The notes under the pieces are model-generated. The model worked only from the letters and a program-made list of their open reading frames with translations, made no database searches and was not told the DNA's origin. Both the position numbers and the translations under genes were made by a program. This document shows positions 9,658-20,568 of a DNA stretch of 64,000 nucleotides, one piece after another (position 1 is the stretch's first letter; every line of letters starts with the position of its first letter). The stretch is from Taudactylus pleione (lineage: Eukaryota > Chordata > Amphibia > Anura > Myobatrachidae): the NCBI GenBank assembly GCA_031769625.1, contig JAUIMM010000001.1, positions 434,001 through 498,000 on the forward strand. The letters are read 5' to 3'.

Positions 9658-10329
9658 TCCTACCTCCTAGAAAATAATATTTTATAAGTCAGAATACACA
9701 CAAACGGCAAAGATGGCATTTCGTGGAAATTTGCAATATTTTGACCTTATTTTCAGGCCCAGACCCATCTTAAACCTATACCCCGAAGGTTTGCATCCAA
9801 CTGAGTTCAACTGAAGTGTTTTAACCTAAAAACAACTTCACTGCCAAAATATGTGCCCCAAAACCACGCCTTCACGCAATTACAGAATACTTTAATTTGT
9901 GTCAAAATTTCAAAACTTCAATCGCCCGCTGGGGATAGTGAAAATTATCCGACCGAGCTGACATTTTGCACACGTGTATTACTGTTATGGCCACAACTTT
10001 TCCGCACTATTGGAATTCGAACTCGCAATTTCATTTTTTTTCGACCCACCCCAATATATATAGCGACCCACCCCAGCTTTGCATGGGGGCAATTTAATTT
10101 CGCCACAGCCCCCTGCAGCTAATCGCTCTACAAATGTGCGCACGCATCGCGCCATGCGATTACCCGCAGCAGCATATGCTGTGGTACGCTATGGCGTGCA
10201 CTGCGATCGCACCATGTAATCCTATGGAGGCGTGGGTGCAAACGCAGTGCGCTTATCTGCTCGTGGGCGCACACCTCACGCTATGCCTGCCGCGATTTGC
10301 TGCGGATGCAGCAGGACACATCTGTATGT
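9658..10329. other. Unassigned DNA
   Basis: The stretch 9700-10080 has moderate complexity and no stable reading frame. 10120-10330 is rich in short palindromes such as AGCATATGCT and CGCATGGCGCGAT-like pairs, so it is probably a fragment of a palindromic element. No gene was seen. Confidence 0.3.
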
Positions 10330-10680
10330 AATGTTGCCATAGTTCCCTGCAGCTCACCACAGGCCTCTGCAGCTCACTCCTGCTTCTTACCACAGCCCCT
10401 GCACCACACCACAGACCTCTGCAGCTCACCACAGCCCCCTGCTCTCACCACAGGCCCCTGCTTCTCACTCCTGCTTCTCACTCCTGCTTCTTACCACAGC
10501 CCCTGCATCACACCACAGGCCTCTGCAGCTCACAAAAGGCCCCCTGCTCTCATCACAGGCCCCCTGCTTCTCACTCCTGCTTCTTACCACAGCCCCTTCA
10601 TCACACCACAGACCTCTGCAGCTCACCACAGGCCCCCTCTTTGTCACTCTTGCCCCCTGCATCTCACAAGTGTCACCCCC
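10330..10680. repeat. Pyrimidine-rich degenerate minisatellite
   Basis: CACCACAGGCCCCTGCTTCT, ACTCCTGCTTCTTACCACAG and CTCTGCAGCTCACCACAG recur many times in shuffled order with units of about 20-40 bp. It has no coding meaning. Confidence 0.85.
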
Positions 10681-10785
10681 ACCCCCACTGCTGCTGCCCT
10701 GCAGCTGGCTGTGGCCCAGCCACTGGAATGTGCTGGGAAGGGCAGGGGGATCATGGATGAAACATTTGTATAGCAGCTGCCATAA

Positions 10786-11611
<826 letters not shown>

Positions 11612-12119
11612 ATTTGCGAGCTTACGCTCTGAATCAGTGCTTTTTAAAAAGAAAAAAAAAATCCACCTCCAGGCCGCTCGCATAGCTGTGGGTGATCACC
11701 AACAGCTTTTGCGAACGGCCTGGCGATGGTCGTGATAACCGCGTCCATCGGGGCTTGCGACGAGACCCTTGTGGTAGGGTCTCAGTTCCCGCAAGCCAGA
11801 GTGAACTTCCTGCTCTAATAGAGCAGGAAGTCCACTACTGACATCACGAATGATGTCAGTAGGGCCCACAAACAGCAGGTGTTCCTTTGGGAATGCCTCC
11901 GTTTGTCCAGCCACCCCCCCTCCCCGCTTACAAAACAGGGCGAGCTGTCGATCAACATCGACAGCCACCCCATTTTGTAGCGAACCCCGGAGCGAGTGAA
12001 GTTCTCACTCGCTCCGGGGCTCACGCACGTGCATTGCGCATGCCACACGTGCGCACTGGCTGACCATCGACCTGCTTGCCAGCGATGTGCGCTCGCGAGC
12101 GGATCTGAATCGGCCCTAT
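11612..12119 (+). mobile_element. Hairpin-chain element, copy B
   Basis: This copy follows the same order of palindromes as copies C and D: GAGCTTACGCTCTGAATCAG end, GCCGCTCGCATAGCTGTGGG hairpin, ATGGTCGTG..CCATCG, GGGGCTTGCG..CGCAAGC, CTTCCTGCTCT/AGAGCAGGAAG, ACTGACATCA/TGATGTCAGT, GTGTTCC/GGGAATGC, GAGCTGTCG..CGACAGC, CCCCGGAGCGAGTG/CACTCGCTCCGGGG, and a closing GATCTGAATCGGCCCTA at 12103-12119. Several arm sequences differ from those of A, C and D but still pair. No coding sequence was seen. Confidence 0.8.
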
Positions 12120-12298
12120 GCCCCAAAGTGACCAATCATATGGGGACTCTAATCAAGGAAACAACCCATCTGAAAATAGTCGTTGAGCCCATTGGGGGAT
12201 AGGCTGTTGTGCCGATATATATCCATTGTAATTCCCTTTGGAGGAGCGCCTTCTCCCTGTCACCACCTCTTCGCAATGGTGGGATATGATCAATAATT
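12120..12298. other. Unassigned DNA
   Basis: This is a short spacer between two repeats. No feature was seen. Confidence 0.3.
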
Positions 12299-12574
12299 TA
12301 GAATGTAAGCTCTTATGAGCAGGGCCCTCTACCCTCTTGTGCTTCTCCCTACTTTAGTTTCATCTACTTCTTACTCCCCACTAGGGCACCTAACACTTGG
12401 TTGCTTTGCTCTGTTGCTTATCTGGGTGTTATGGTCGCTAATGTAGCAATATATATTATCCATGTCCTTGTCCTGTATTGTATTGTACTGTAAGTCACTT
12501 GTCTACAACTTGTTTATGTACTATGTAAGGTGCTGCGGAACATTTGTGGCACCATATAAATAAATGATAATAAT
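12299..12574 (+). mobile_element. Retroposon 3' tail, copy 1
   Basis: It begins AGAATGTAAGCTCTTATGAG followed by CAGGGCCCTC, and ends GGTGCTGCGGAACATTTGTG then GCACCATATAAATAAATGATAATAATAA. The same layout occurs at 21847-22113. A body ending in an ATAA/TAA-type simple tail is typical of LINE or SINE 3' ends. The family is not named. Confidence 0.65.
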
Positions 12575-12961
12575 AAAAATAATGCAACACTTGAGTTGAT
12601 TTTCCGTGTGCTTTTTTTTTCTCTAAAATGTCTCACAACCGCAAGTTGATTAGATCTGAGCGTTCTGCATTCTGAATCTATATAGAAGTGCTGATCCATC
12701 CCTGCTTGGGGGGAAGGGGGCTCTGATGAATACTGGTAGTAACTTCGACACCCCGCCACTGTCCTCTGGCTGTGCCAAGCTTATCTGGTGTTGTGTCCAC
12801 ACAAAACTTTCTATCTTCCAGATCACTGAGGGCATGCCTTCCAATATTTACCCTGTCATTATTGAAGACAAGACCACACATGAATAACACAGGGGTGTGA
12901 CCAGCTCTTCCGACGCACTGGGCTGCGCTGGACCTCCTCCCATCCCATGGTAGGTACGCAC
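12575..12961. other. Unassigned DNA
   Basis: Mixed sequence with no conserved frame. I see no terminal repeats or splice-consistent exons. Confidence 0.3.
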
Positions 12962-13220
12962 AATGGGCTTGATTCAGCAGTGCGGGAATCTGCGCAGATG
13001 AATGACCCAATCTGTGCATGTGCAGAATGGGTATGCGATCCCGCTCGTCAGTGATTGACAGTCTGCTGCTATTTGTGGGTAGGGAGGGGACGGCCTCCTG
13101 AAATGGAGGTGTGCTGCCGCCATTAGGGGGAGAGGGAAGAGGCCAGAATCTCCGTCGGCTGATGGAAATTTCCTGGCCTCTTCCTCTCAACTGCGACAGC
13201 CGGCTGCGTGGTCCCATGGG

Positions 13221-13550
13221 CATACTTACCTACTTTGCAGGGCACCTTACCGGGAGCCACCGGAGAGGACCTGCTGCTCTCATCTTCGGGGGGCGGGTCC
13301 AGATTAAAGCCATCATTAGGCCCCTTTACATGAAAACTCTGCGATTTGCGGGTCCATGAGGAGGGGGCGGGGCTAAATGTCACAATACGCCGTCTTTTAG
13401 CCTCGCCCCCTTCCTACGGACCAGCAAATTTCTCGGAAAATCTCCCCATCCTGCCCACTTTACTAGGAAGTGGGCGGGATGTAGGAGATTTGCCTACTCT
13501 TTCAGGGGTGTGGGGGGTTACCCGAAAATTCGGGAGTGTAGGCAAGTATG
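13221..13550. mobile_element. Short hAT-like element with CATACTTRCCTAC ends
   Basis: The left CATACTTACCTAC and right GTAGGCAAGTATG are inverted repeats (12 of 13). The flanks CCCATGGG and AACATGGG match at six of eight positions, compatible with a decayed 8-bp duplication. It belongs with the elements at 21377-21767 and 26394-26758, which share CATACTTGCC/CAGGCTTGCC ends and GGGAGCCTCCCG-type internal palindromes. Confidence 0.55.
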
Positions 13551-13683
13551 AACATGGGTCACCTTAGCCGGCCGTTGTTATGCAGATTATCCGATGCTGC
13601 ATTGGACAACGCAGCTTGCATAAGTAATGCACAGGAGACGTGATGCCTCCTGCTGCATTACCATATCTGCAAGGATCGCAATT

Positions 13684-14733
13684 GCAAAGCTGCCTGCATG
13701 CATACATTATATATCTATAGCCTGAGTGCATTCATCATATATCTATAGCCTGAGTGCATTCATCATATATCTATAGCCTGCGTGCATTCATCATATATCT
13801 ATAGCCTGCGTGCATTCATCATATATCTATAGTCTGCGTGCATTCATCATATATCTATAGCCTGCATGCATACATCATATATCTATAGTCTGCGTGCATT
13901 CATCATATATCTATAGCCTGCGTGCATACATCATATATCTATAGTCTGCGTGCATTCATCATATATCTATAGTCTGCGTGCATTCATCATATATCTATAG
14001 CCTGCGTTTATACATCATGTATCTATAGTCTGTGTGCATACATCATATATCTATAGCCTGCATGCATACATCATATATCTATAGCCTGCGTGCGTACATC
14101 ATATATCTATAGCCTGCATACATCATATATCTATAACCTTGCGTGCATACATCATATCTATAGCCTGCATGCATACATCATATATCTATAGCCTGCGTGC
14201 ATACACCATATATCTATAGCTTACGTGCATACACCATATATCTATAGCCTGCGTGCATACATCATATATCTATAGCCTGCGTGCATACATCATATATTTA
14301 TAGCCTGTGTGCATACATCATATCTATAGCCTGCATGCATACATCATATATCTATAACCTGCGTGCATACATCATATATCTATAGCCTGCGTTTATACAT
14401 CATATATCTATAGTCTGTGTGCATTCATCATATATCTATAGTCTGTGTGCATACATCATATATCTATAGCCTGCGTGTATACATCATATATCTATAGCCG
14501 CATACATCATATATCTATAGCTTACGTGCATACATCATATATCTATAGCCTGCGTGCATACATCATATATCTATAGCCTGCGTGCATACATCATATATTT
14601 ATAGCCTGTGTGCATACATCATATCTATAGCCTGCATGCATACATCATATATCTATAACCTGCGTGCATATGCATACATCATATATCTATAGCCTGCGTT
14701 TATACATCATGTATCTATAGTCTGTGTGCATAC
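13684..14733. repeat. 28-bp minisatellite, left part
   Basis: The unit is built on CATCATATATCTATAGCC plus TGCGTGCATA, with about 37 copies and occasional short units lacking a few bases. Variants (GCC/GTC, CGTG/CATG/TGTG) recur in groups, indicating duplication of multi-unit blocks. For example, the series around 14160-14400 is repeated around 14510-14715. The array resumes at 20306 after the hAT insertion. Confidence 0.96.
14726..14733. other. hAT target-site duplication, left copy
   Basis: GTGCATAC immediately precedes the terminal TAGGGGTG. The same eight bases follow the right end at 20306-20313. Because GTGCATAC is also part of the minisatellite unit, the match is less surprising than in unique DNA, but its phase is exact at both ends. 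Confidence 0.85.
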
Positions 14734-14900
14734 TAGGGGTGTGCACCGGCCACTTTTCGTGTTTTGTGTTTTGGTTTTGGATCTGGATCTTTCTTCGTGT
14801 TTTGGATCTGGATTGGTTTTGCCAAAACCACCCTTCCGTGTTTTGGGTTCTGGGTTTTGTGTTTTGGATCTGTATTTTTTTGAAAAAAAGCATAAAAACA
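14734..14900. other. hAT left terminus and subterminal motifs
   Basis: TAGGGGTGTGCACCGGCCAC starts the element. TTTTGGATCTG occurs at several places (near 14775, 14803 and 14862), with GTTTTGTGTTTTGG repeats and a small hairpin GGTTTTGCCAAAACC (14815-14829). Clustered motifs near the ends are typical transposase-binding sites of hAT elements. That role is inferred. Confidence 0.65.
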
Positions 14901-15367
14901 GCTAAAATCACAGAATTTGTAGGTTTTTCTGCTCCTATGCTATTATTAACCTCAATAACCTTAATTTCCACTCATTTCCAGTCTATTCTGAACACCTCAC
15001 ACCTCACAATAGTGTTTTTATGTCCAAAAGGTTGCACCGAGGTAGCTGGATGACTATGCTAAGCGACACGAGTGGGCGGCACAAACACGTGACCCATCTA
15101 GGAGTGACACTGCAGTGGCAGGCAGGATGGCAGTTAGAAAAACTAGGCCCCAAACTGTACATAATGCAAAGAAAAAAAGAGGTGCAAGATGGAATTGTCC
15201 TTGGGCCCTCCCACCCACCCTTATGTTGTATAAACAGGACATGCACACTTTAACAAATCAATCATTTCAGCGCCAGGGTCTGCCACACAACTGTGGCTGA
15301 AATGATTGGTTCGTTTGGGCCCCCACAAAACAAGCTGGCAATTAATGTGTCCCTGCACAAACTGGCT
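14901..15367 (-). other. hAT 3' flank of the transposase gene
   Basis: This is non-coding sequence downstream of the transposase stop. It is well conserved in the fragment at 28708-29040 (for example CTGCAGTG..CACTCCTAGATG and GGTGCAAGATGGAATTGTCC), and 15290-15320 contains GGCTGAAATGATTGGTT. No clear poly-A signal was picked out. Confidence 0.5.
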
Positions 15368-18300
15368 CTACGGAGGCAAGATGTCATCCTCATCCTCCTC
15401 ATCCACCGATTCCTCACCCTCTTCAGTGTGTACATCCTCATCCTCACAAAGTATTAACTCGTCCCCACTTGAATCCACCACCACAGGTCCCTCTGTACCT
15501 TCTGGAGGCTGGTCTCCCTGGAAGAGCTGATAATTCATTTTGATGAACATCATCTTCTCCACATTCTGTGGAAGCAACCTCCTACGCCTTTCGCTGACAA
15601 GGTTCCCGGCTGCACTAAACACTCTTTCGGAGTACACACTGGAGGGGGGGCAACTCAGGTAAAATAGAGCCAGTTTGTACAGGGGCCTCCAAATTGCCTC
15701 TTTTTCCTGCCAGTACAGGTATGGACTGTCTGACATGCCTACTTGGATGCTGTCACCGATGTAATCCTCCACCATTCTGTCAATGGTGACAGTATCATAT
15801 GCAGTGACAGTAGACATGTCAGAAATTGTTGCCAGGTCCTTCAGTCCGGACCAGATGTCCAAACTTGGTCCTGCCTGCCCTGCATCACCGCCAGCGGGTT
15901 GCTTAGGATACCTAAGTTTTTTCCTGGCAGCCCCAGTTGCGGGAGAAAATGAAGAAGGAGCCGTTGACGTGTCACGTTCCGCTTCAGCTGACAGTGTGTT
16001 CACCAGCAGGTCTTTGCACCTCTGCAGGCTTGTGTCGGCCGGAAAGAGAGACACCACATAGGCTTTAAACCTAGGATCGAGCACGGTGGCCAAAATGTAG
16101 TGGTCTGATTTCAACAGATTGACCACCCTGGAATCCTGGCAAAGCGAATGAAGGGCTTCATCCACAAGTCCCACATGCCGAGCGGAATCGCTCCGTCTTA
16201 GCTCCTCCTTCACTTTCTCCAGCTGCTTCTGCAAAAGCCTGATGAGGGGAATGACCTGACTCAAGCTGGCAGTGTCTGAACTGACTTCACGTGTGGCAAG
16301 TTCGAAGGGCTGAAGAACCTTGCACAACACGGAAATCATTCTCCACTAAGCTTGAGTCAGGTGCATACCCCCTCCTTTGCCTATGTCATAGGTGGATGTA
16401 TAGGCTTGTATGGCCTTTTGCTGCTCCTCCATCCTCTGAAGCATATAGAGGGTTGAGTTCCACCGCGTCACAACCTCTTGCTTCAGGTGATGGCGGGGCA
16501 GGTTCAAGAGTGTTTGCTGGCGCTCCAGTCTTCGGCACGCAGTCGCTGAATGGCGAAAGTGGCCAGAAATTTTTCGGGCCACCCAAAGCGTCTCCTGCAC
16601 GCCCCTGTCGCTTTTCAGAAAATTCTGCACCACCAAGTTTATTGTGTGAGCAAAACATGGGACGTGCTGGAATTTGCCCAGATGTAATGCCCGCACAATA
16701 TTGGTGGCGTTGTCAGATATCACAAATCCCCAGGAGAGTCTAAGTGGGGTAAGCCACTGGGCGATGATTTCCCTCAGTTTCTCTAAGAGGTTGTCGGCGG
16801 TGTGCCTCTTACTGAAACCGGTGATACACAGCGTAGCCTGCCTTGTAACGAGCTGGCGTTTCTGAGATGCTGCTACTGGTGACGCTGCTGCTGTTGCTGC
16901 GTAAGGTGATACATCTACCCAGTGGGCTGTCACAGTCATATAGTCCTTAGTCTGCCCTGTTCCACTTGTCCACATGTCCGTGGTTAAGTGGACATTGTGT
17001 ACAACGGCATTTTTCAGGACACTGAGGACACTTTTTCTGACGTTTCTGTACAGTCTCGGTATCGCCTGCCTAGTGAAGTGGAATCTAGATGGGATTTGGA
17101 ACCGGGGACACACTACCTCCATCAATTGTCTAAATCCCACTGCACTAATGGCGGATACCGGACGCACGTCTAACACCAACATAGCAGTCAAGGCCTCAGT
17201 TATACGTTTTGCTTCAGGATGACTGCTGTCGTACTTCATCCTCCTCGCTAAGGACTGTTGGAGGGTCAATTGTTTAGTAAAAGTAGTGGTGTTCCTACTT
17301 CCTCTCTGGGATGATGAACGACTCCCAGCAGCAGCAGCAACAGCAGCAGCGGCAGCAGTAGGCGTAGCAATGCAGGATCCTCCGGAGGAATCCCGGATAG
17401 GAGAGTCAGTCATGCCAGTGATATGGCCTGCAGGACTACTTCCGATCCTGACTAAGGAGGAAATTGACGAGGAGGGAGTTGACGGTGTGGTTTGCAGGCG
17501 CTTGGATACAACAGGACAACGGGATTTAGGTGTCCCTGGACTGCTTACGGTCTGAGCCAAAGTTTCTGAACTTGACAGTAACTTTTTATGAACGCGCTGC
17601 AGGTGCCGTATAAGGGAGGATGTTCCTAGGTGGTTGACGTCCCTACCCCTACTTATTTCACCTTTACATATGGTACATATGGCAAGACAGTTGTTGTCCG
17701 GATTTGGATAGAAATATTGCCAGACCAAAGAGGTGGAATGTTTGGTCTTCTGCCCAGGCATGACCGTGATGGGCTTTTTCATCCCACGGACAACAACTGT
17801 CTCCCCCGGAGCCTGATTTAAACAAACCACATCACCATCAGAATCCTCCTCGCCAACTTCCTCCTCAGCGCCAGCTACACCAGTATCCTCATCCTGTTGT
17901 ACTTCAACAGTGACATCTTCAATTTGCATATCAGCAAGTGGACTGTGGGTGCTCCTTTCAGCACTTGCAGGGGGCGTGCAAATGGTGGAAAGAGCCACCT
18001 CTTCCCGTCCAGTGCTGGGAAGGTCAGGCATCGCAACCACCACCACACTTGGACTCTCTTTGGGGATTTGTGATATCTTCTTAGAAAGCACAGTTCTTCG
18101 CTGTGCTTTTGCCAGCTTAACTCTTTTGATTTTTTTAGTGGGAGGAGTGCTTCTATCGTCATGTGAAGCTGAACCACTAGTCATGAACATACTAGGGATC
18201 GACCTTAGCCGTTCCTTGCCACTCCGTGTCGTAAATGGCATATTGGCAAGTTTACGTTTCTCTTCAGCTGATTTAAATGTCTTTTTCAAGGTCATTTTCC

Positions 18301-18484
18301 TGAACTTTGCCATTTGGGATTGTATGTGCCCTCTACTATGACATTGGGCATCGGCCTTGGCAGACGACGTTGATGGCATGTTATCGTCTATGTCATGACT
18401 AGTGGCAGCAGCTTCAGCACTAGGAGGAAGTGGTTCTTGATCTTTCTCTATTTTATTTTTATCGGAGAAAGTTTGGTCCTCCAT
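15368..18484 (-). pseudogene. hAT transposase with BED zinc finger, one in-frame TAG
   Basis: The transposase cuts and pastes the element by binding its ends. One minus-strand frame of 1,039 codons starts at ATG 18482-18484. It is interrupted only by TAG at 16346-16348 (codon 713) and ends at 15368. Visible parts: a basic and Ser/Thr-rich N terminus; a BED-type zinc finger at about residues 248-300 (C270, C273, H294, H299); an Ala-rich linker (375-386); the RNase-H-like core with D503 in LTTDMWTS and D591 in WGFVISDNAT; CxxH in PCFAHTINLVV (610-613); TRWNSTL (673-679); E953 in SSVYSERVFS; and the C-terminal hAT dimerisation segment (NLVSERRRRLLPQNVEKMMF). An acidic tail closes the protein. 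The residues around the stop (HLTQA-stop-WRMISVLCK) continue the homology without a gap, so TAG probably replaced a Gln or Glu codon. Without readthrough the product lacks the third catalytic residue and dimer domain. The next ATG is at 16337-16339. Confidence 0.93.
16346..16348 (-). other. Premature TAG stop in the transposase
   Basis: On the minus strand the reading is CAA GCT TAG TGG AGA ATG, in the same frame on both sides. The open frame downstream runs another 325 codons and contains conserved hAT motifs. CAG-to-TAG or GAG-to-TAG would each explain it in one step. Confidence 0.9.
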
Positions 18485-18494
18485 TTATGTTATA

Positions 18495-19816
18495 TCGATT
18501 TGATATATACGTGCGGCTAAACACAGAAAATAAATTTTTTTTTGGTTCGGACTGGAGTGTACTTTGTGGGTTACAGCACCCTTTAACGGTCAAGCCAGCC
18601 GGCCCTTTACTTATGACACAGGCGCACTCTTGGCACTACTTTGTTGATGCACGTGCGGCTACTGCGCACACAATTCACAAACACAGAAAATAATTTTTTT
18701 TTGGTTTGGACTGGAGTGTACTTTGGGGGTTACAGCACCCTTTAACGGTCAAGCCAGCCGGCCCTTTACTTATGACACAGGCGCACGCTTGGCACTACTT
18801 TGTTGATGCACGTGCGGCTACTGCGCACACAATTCACAAACACAGAAAATAATTTTTTTTTAGGTTTGGACTGGAGTGTACTTTCGGGGGTTACAGCACC
18901 CTTTAACGGTCAAGCCAGCCGGCCCTTTACTTATGACACAGGCGCACACTTGGCACTACTTTGTTGATGCACGTGCGGCTACTGCGCACACAATTCACAA
19001 ACACAGAAAATAATTTTTTTTTGGTTTGGACTGGAGTGTACTTTCGGGGGTTACAGCACCCTTTAACGGTCAAGCCAGCCGGCCCTTTACTTATGACACA
19101 GGGGCACTCTTGGCACTACTTTGTTGATGCACGTGCGGCTACTGCGCACACAATTCACAAACACAGAAAATAATTTTTTTTTAGGTTTGGACTGGAGTGT
19201 ACTTTCGGGGGTTACAGCACCCTTAACGGTCAAGCCAGCCGGCCCTTTACTTATGACACAGGCGCACGCTTGGCACTACTTTGTTGATGCACGTGCGGCT
19301 ACTGCGCACACAATTAACAAACACAGAAAATAATTTTTTTTTGGTTTGGACTGGAGTGTACTTTCGGGGGTTACAGCACCCTTTAACGGTCAAGCCAGCC
19401 GGCCCTTTACTTATGACACAGGCGCACGCTTGGCACTACTTTGTTGATGCACGTGCGGCTACTGCGCACACAATTCACAAACACAGAAAATAATTTTTTT
19501 TTAGGTTTGGACTGGAGTGTACTTTCGGGGGTTACAGCACCCTTAACGGTCAAGCCAGCCGGCCCTTTACTTATGACACAGGCGCACGCTTGGCACTACT
19601 TTGTTGATGCACGTGCGGCTACTGCGCACACAATTCACAAACACAGAAAATAATTTTTTTTTTGGTTTGGACTGGAGTGTACTTTCGGGGGTTACAGCAC
19701 CCTTAACGGTCAAGCCAGCCGGCCCTTTACTTATGACACAGGCGCACGCTTGGCACTACTTTGTTGATGCACGTGCGGCTACTGCGCACACAATTCACAA
19801 ACACAGAAAATATATT
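18495..19816. repeat. 160-bp tandem array upstream of the transposase
   Basis: Eight full units follow a partial first unit. TTGATGCACGTGCGGCTAC recurs about every 160 bp from about 18644 to 19764. Each unit includes GCCAGCCGGCCCTTTACTTA, a T-tract of 8-10 bases and GTTTGGACTGGAGTGTACTT. CACGTG occurs once per unit (18650, 18809, 18970, 19130, 19290, 19450, 19610, 19770). The array sits between the minus-strand TATA box and the ATG, so it would be in the 5' leader or an intron, or act as an enhancer. A CAG after TGTGAATTGTGTGCG in each unit is a possible splice acceptor. Confidence 0.93.
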
Positions 19817-20137
19817 ATTTTTTTAGCACTTGGGGGGAGCACCCCTGATGGACAGAGCACCCCCTGGACAACACTACAGCACCCCTTTAGGACTGGGACA
19901 CTGCACAGGACTTTGGAACTGACTGCACAACACAGTCCAGCCAGCCCCTATGGACTTTGAAGTAGTGGACACAGCCCCTATTAACAACAGCAGCACAGCA
20001 CAACACAGCCAGCCCCTATGGACTTTGAAGTAGTGGACAACAGCAGCACTACACTACACTACACTACACAGCACTAACTCCCACCCTCCCTCTTCACTGT
20101 CCACAGCCGAGTGAGAAAATGGCGCCGACGCGGGTAC

Positions 20138-20145
20138 CTTATATA
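20138..20145 (-). promoter_or_regulatory. TATA box, probable transposase promoter
   Basis: TATATAAG on the minus strand lies within GGATCC..GGTACCCGCG. It is identical to the site at 2953-2960. Transcription would start about 25-30 bp further on (about 20105-20115) and reach the ATG at 18484 after about 1.6 kb. Confidence 0.6.
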
Positions 20146-20149
20146 GGAT

Positions 20150-20305
20150 CCAAAACCCGCGAGACTCGGAAGGCGGGATGATGACGTTTTGCCTCGATGT
20201 CAGATCCGAGTCAGGCGGGAAAAGTCGAGCCTGACTCGGATCGGACTCGGATCGGGGGGGCTCGGGGGGGTTCGGATTTCAGAAATCCGAACCCGCTCAC
20301 CCCTA
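20150..20305. other. hAT right terminus and subterminal motifs
   Basis: Repeated GACTCGGATCGG motifs (near 20230-20255) and GATCCGAGTCAGGCGG precede a hairpin (GGTTCGGATTTC/GAAATCCGAACC, 20269-20293) and the terminal CTCACCCCTA. It is GC-rich, unlike the AT-rich left end. Confidence 0.7.
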
Positions 20306-20536
20306 GTGCATACATCATATATCTATAGCCTGCGTGCATACATCATATATCTATAGCCTGCGTGTATATATCATATATCTATAGCCTGCGTGCATACATC
20401 ATATATCTATAGCCTGCATGCATACATCATGTATCTATAGTCTGTGTGCATACATCATATATCTATAGTCTGTGTGCATACATCATATATCTATAGCCTG
20501 CGTGTATATATCATATATCTATAGCCTGCATGCAGC
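20306..20536. repeat. 28-bp minisatellite, right part
   Basis: Eight units of the same repeat as at 13684-14733. Its first eight bases are the right copy of the hAT target duplication. The split array proves insertion into a pre-existing tandem repeat. Confidence 0.95.
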
Positions 20537-20568
20537 TTTGCATTTGCGATCCTTGCTGAATCAGGCCC

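Larger units (their letters stand above)
14734..20305 (-). mobile_element. Full-length hAT DNA transposon with BED-finger transposase
   Basis: The element is 5,572 bp with short imperfect inverted ends: TAGGGGTGTGCACC on the left, and TAGGGGTGAGCGGG as the reverse complement of the right end. An 8-bp target duplication GTGCATAC is present, as expected for hAT. From left to right it has a left subterminal region with repeated GTTTTGGATCTG motifs (14750-14880), a 3' region, and the transposase gene on the minus strand (15368-18484). A 160-bp tandem array (18495-19816), a TATA box (20138-20145) and a right subterminal region with CTCGGATC repeats follow. The two ends are very different beyond the first 10 bases. 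It was probably recently active but now carries one nonsense codon in the transposase. Confidence 0.92.
12965..20568. mobile_element. Composite element hosting minisatellite and hAT
   Basis: The left end reads GGGCTTGATTCAGCA (12965) and the right end reads TTGCTGAATCAGGCCC (ending 20568), which form terminal inverted repeats. AAT precedes the left end (12962-12964) and follows the right end (20569-20571). GCAAGGATCGCAATTGCAAA (13669-13688) and TTTGCATTTGCGATCCTTGC are also related to the ends of the elements at 31615 and 34511. The interior contains a further element (13221-13550), the 28-bp minisatellite and the 5.6-kb hAT insertion. Without the hAT it would be about 2.0 kb. Confidence 0.65.

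Noticed and set aside
9658..10120. Host gene exon near 9853
   Set aside because: The 89-codon frame shows no domain, and the sequence style suggests an old repeat. There was not enough to call either.
10297..10773. 158-codon plus-strand open frame
   Set aside because: It lies in a pyrimidine-rich degenerate minisatellite. The His/Ser/Pro-rich translation mirrors the repeat.
13684..14733. CRISPR-like or telomere-like array
   Set aside because: There are no spacers between units and no TTAGGG motif. It is a 28-bp minisatellite split by a transposon.
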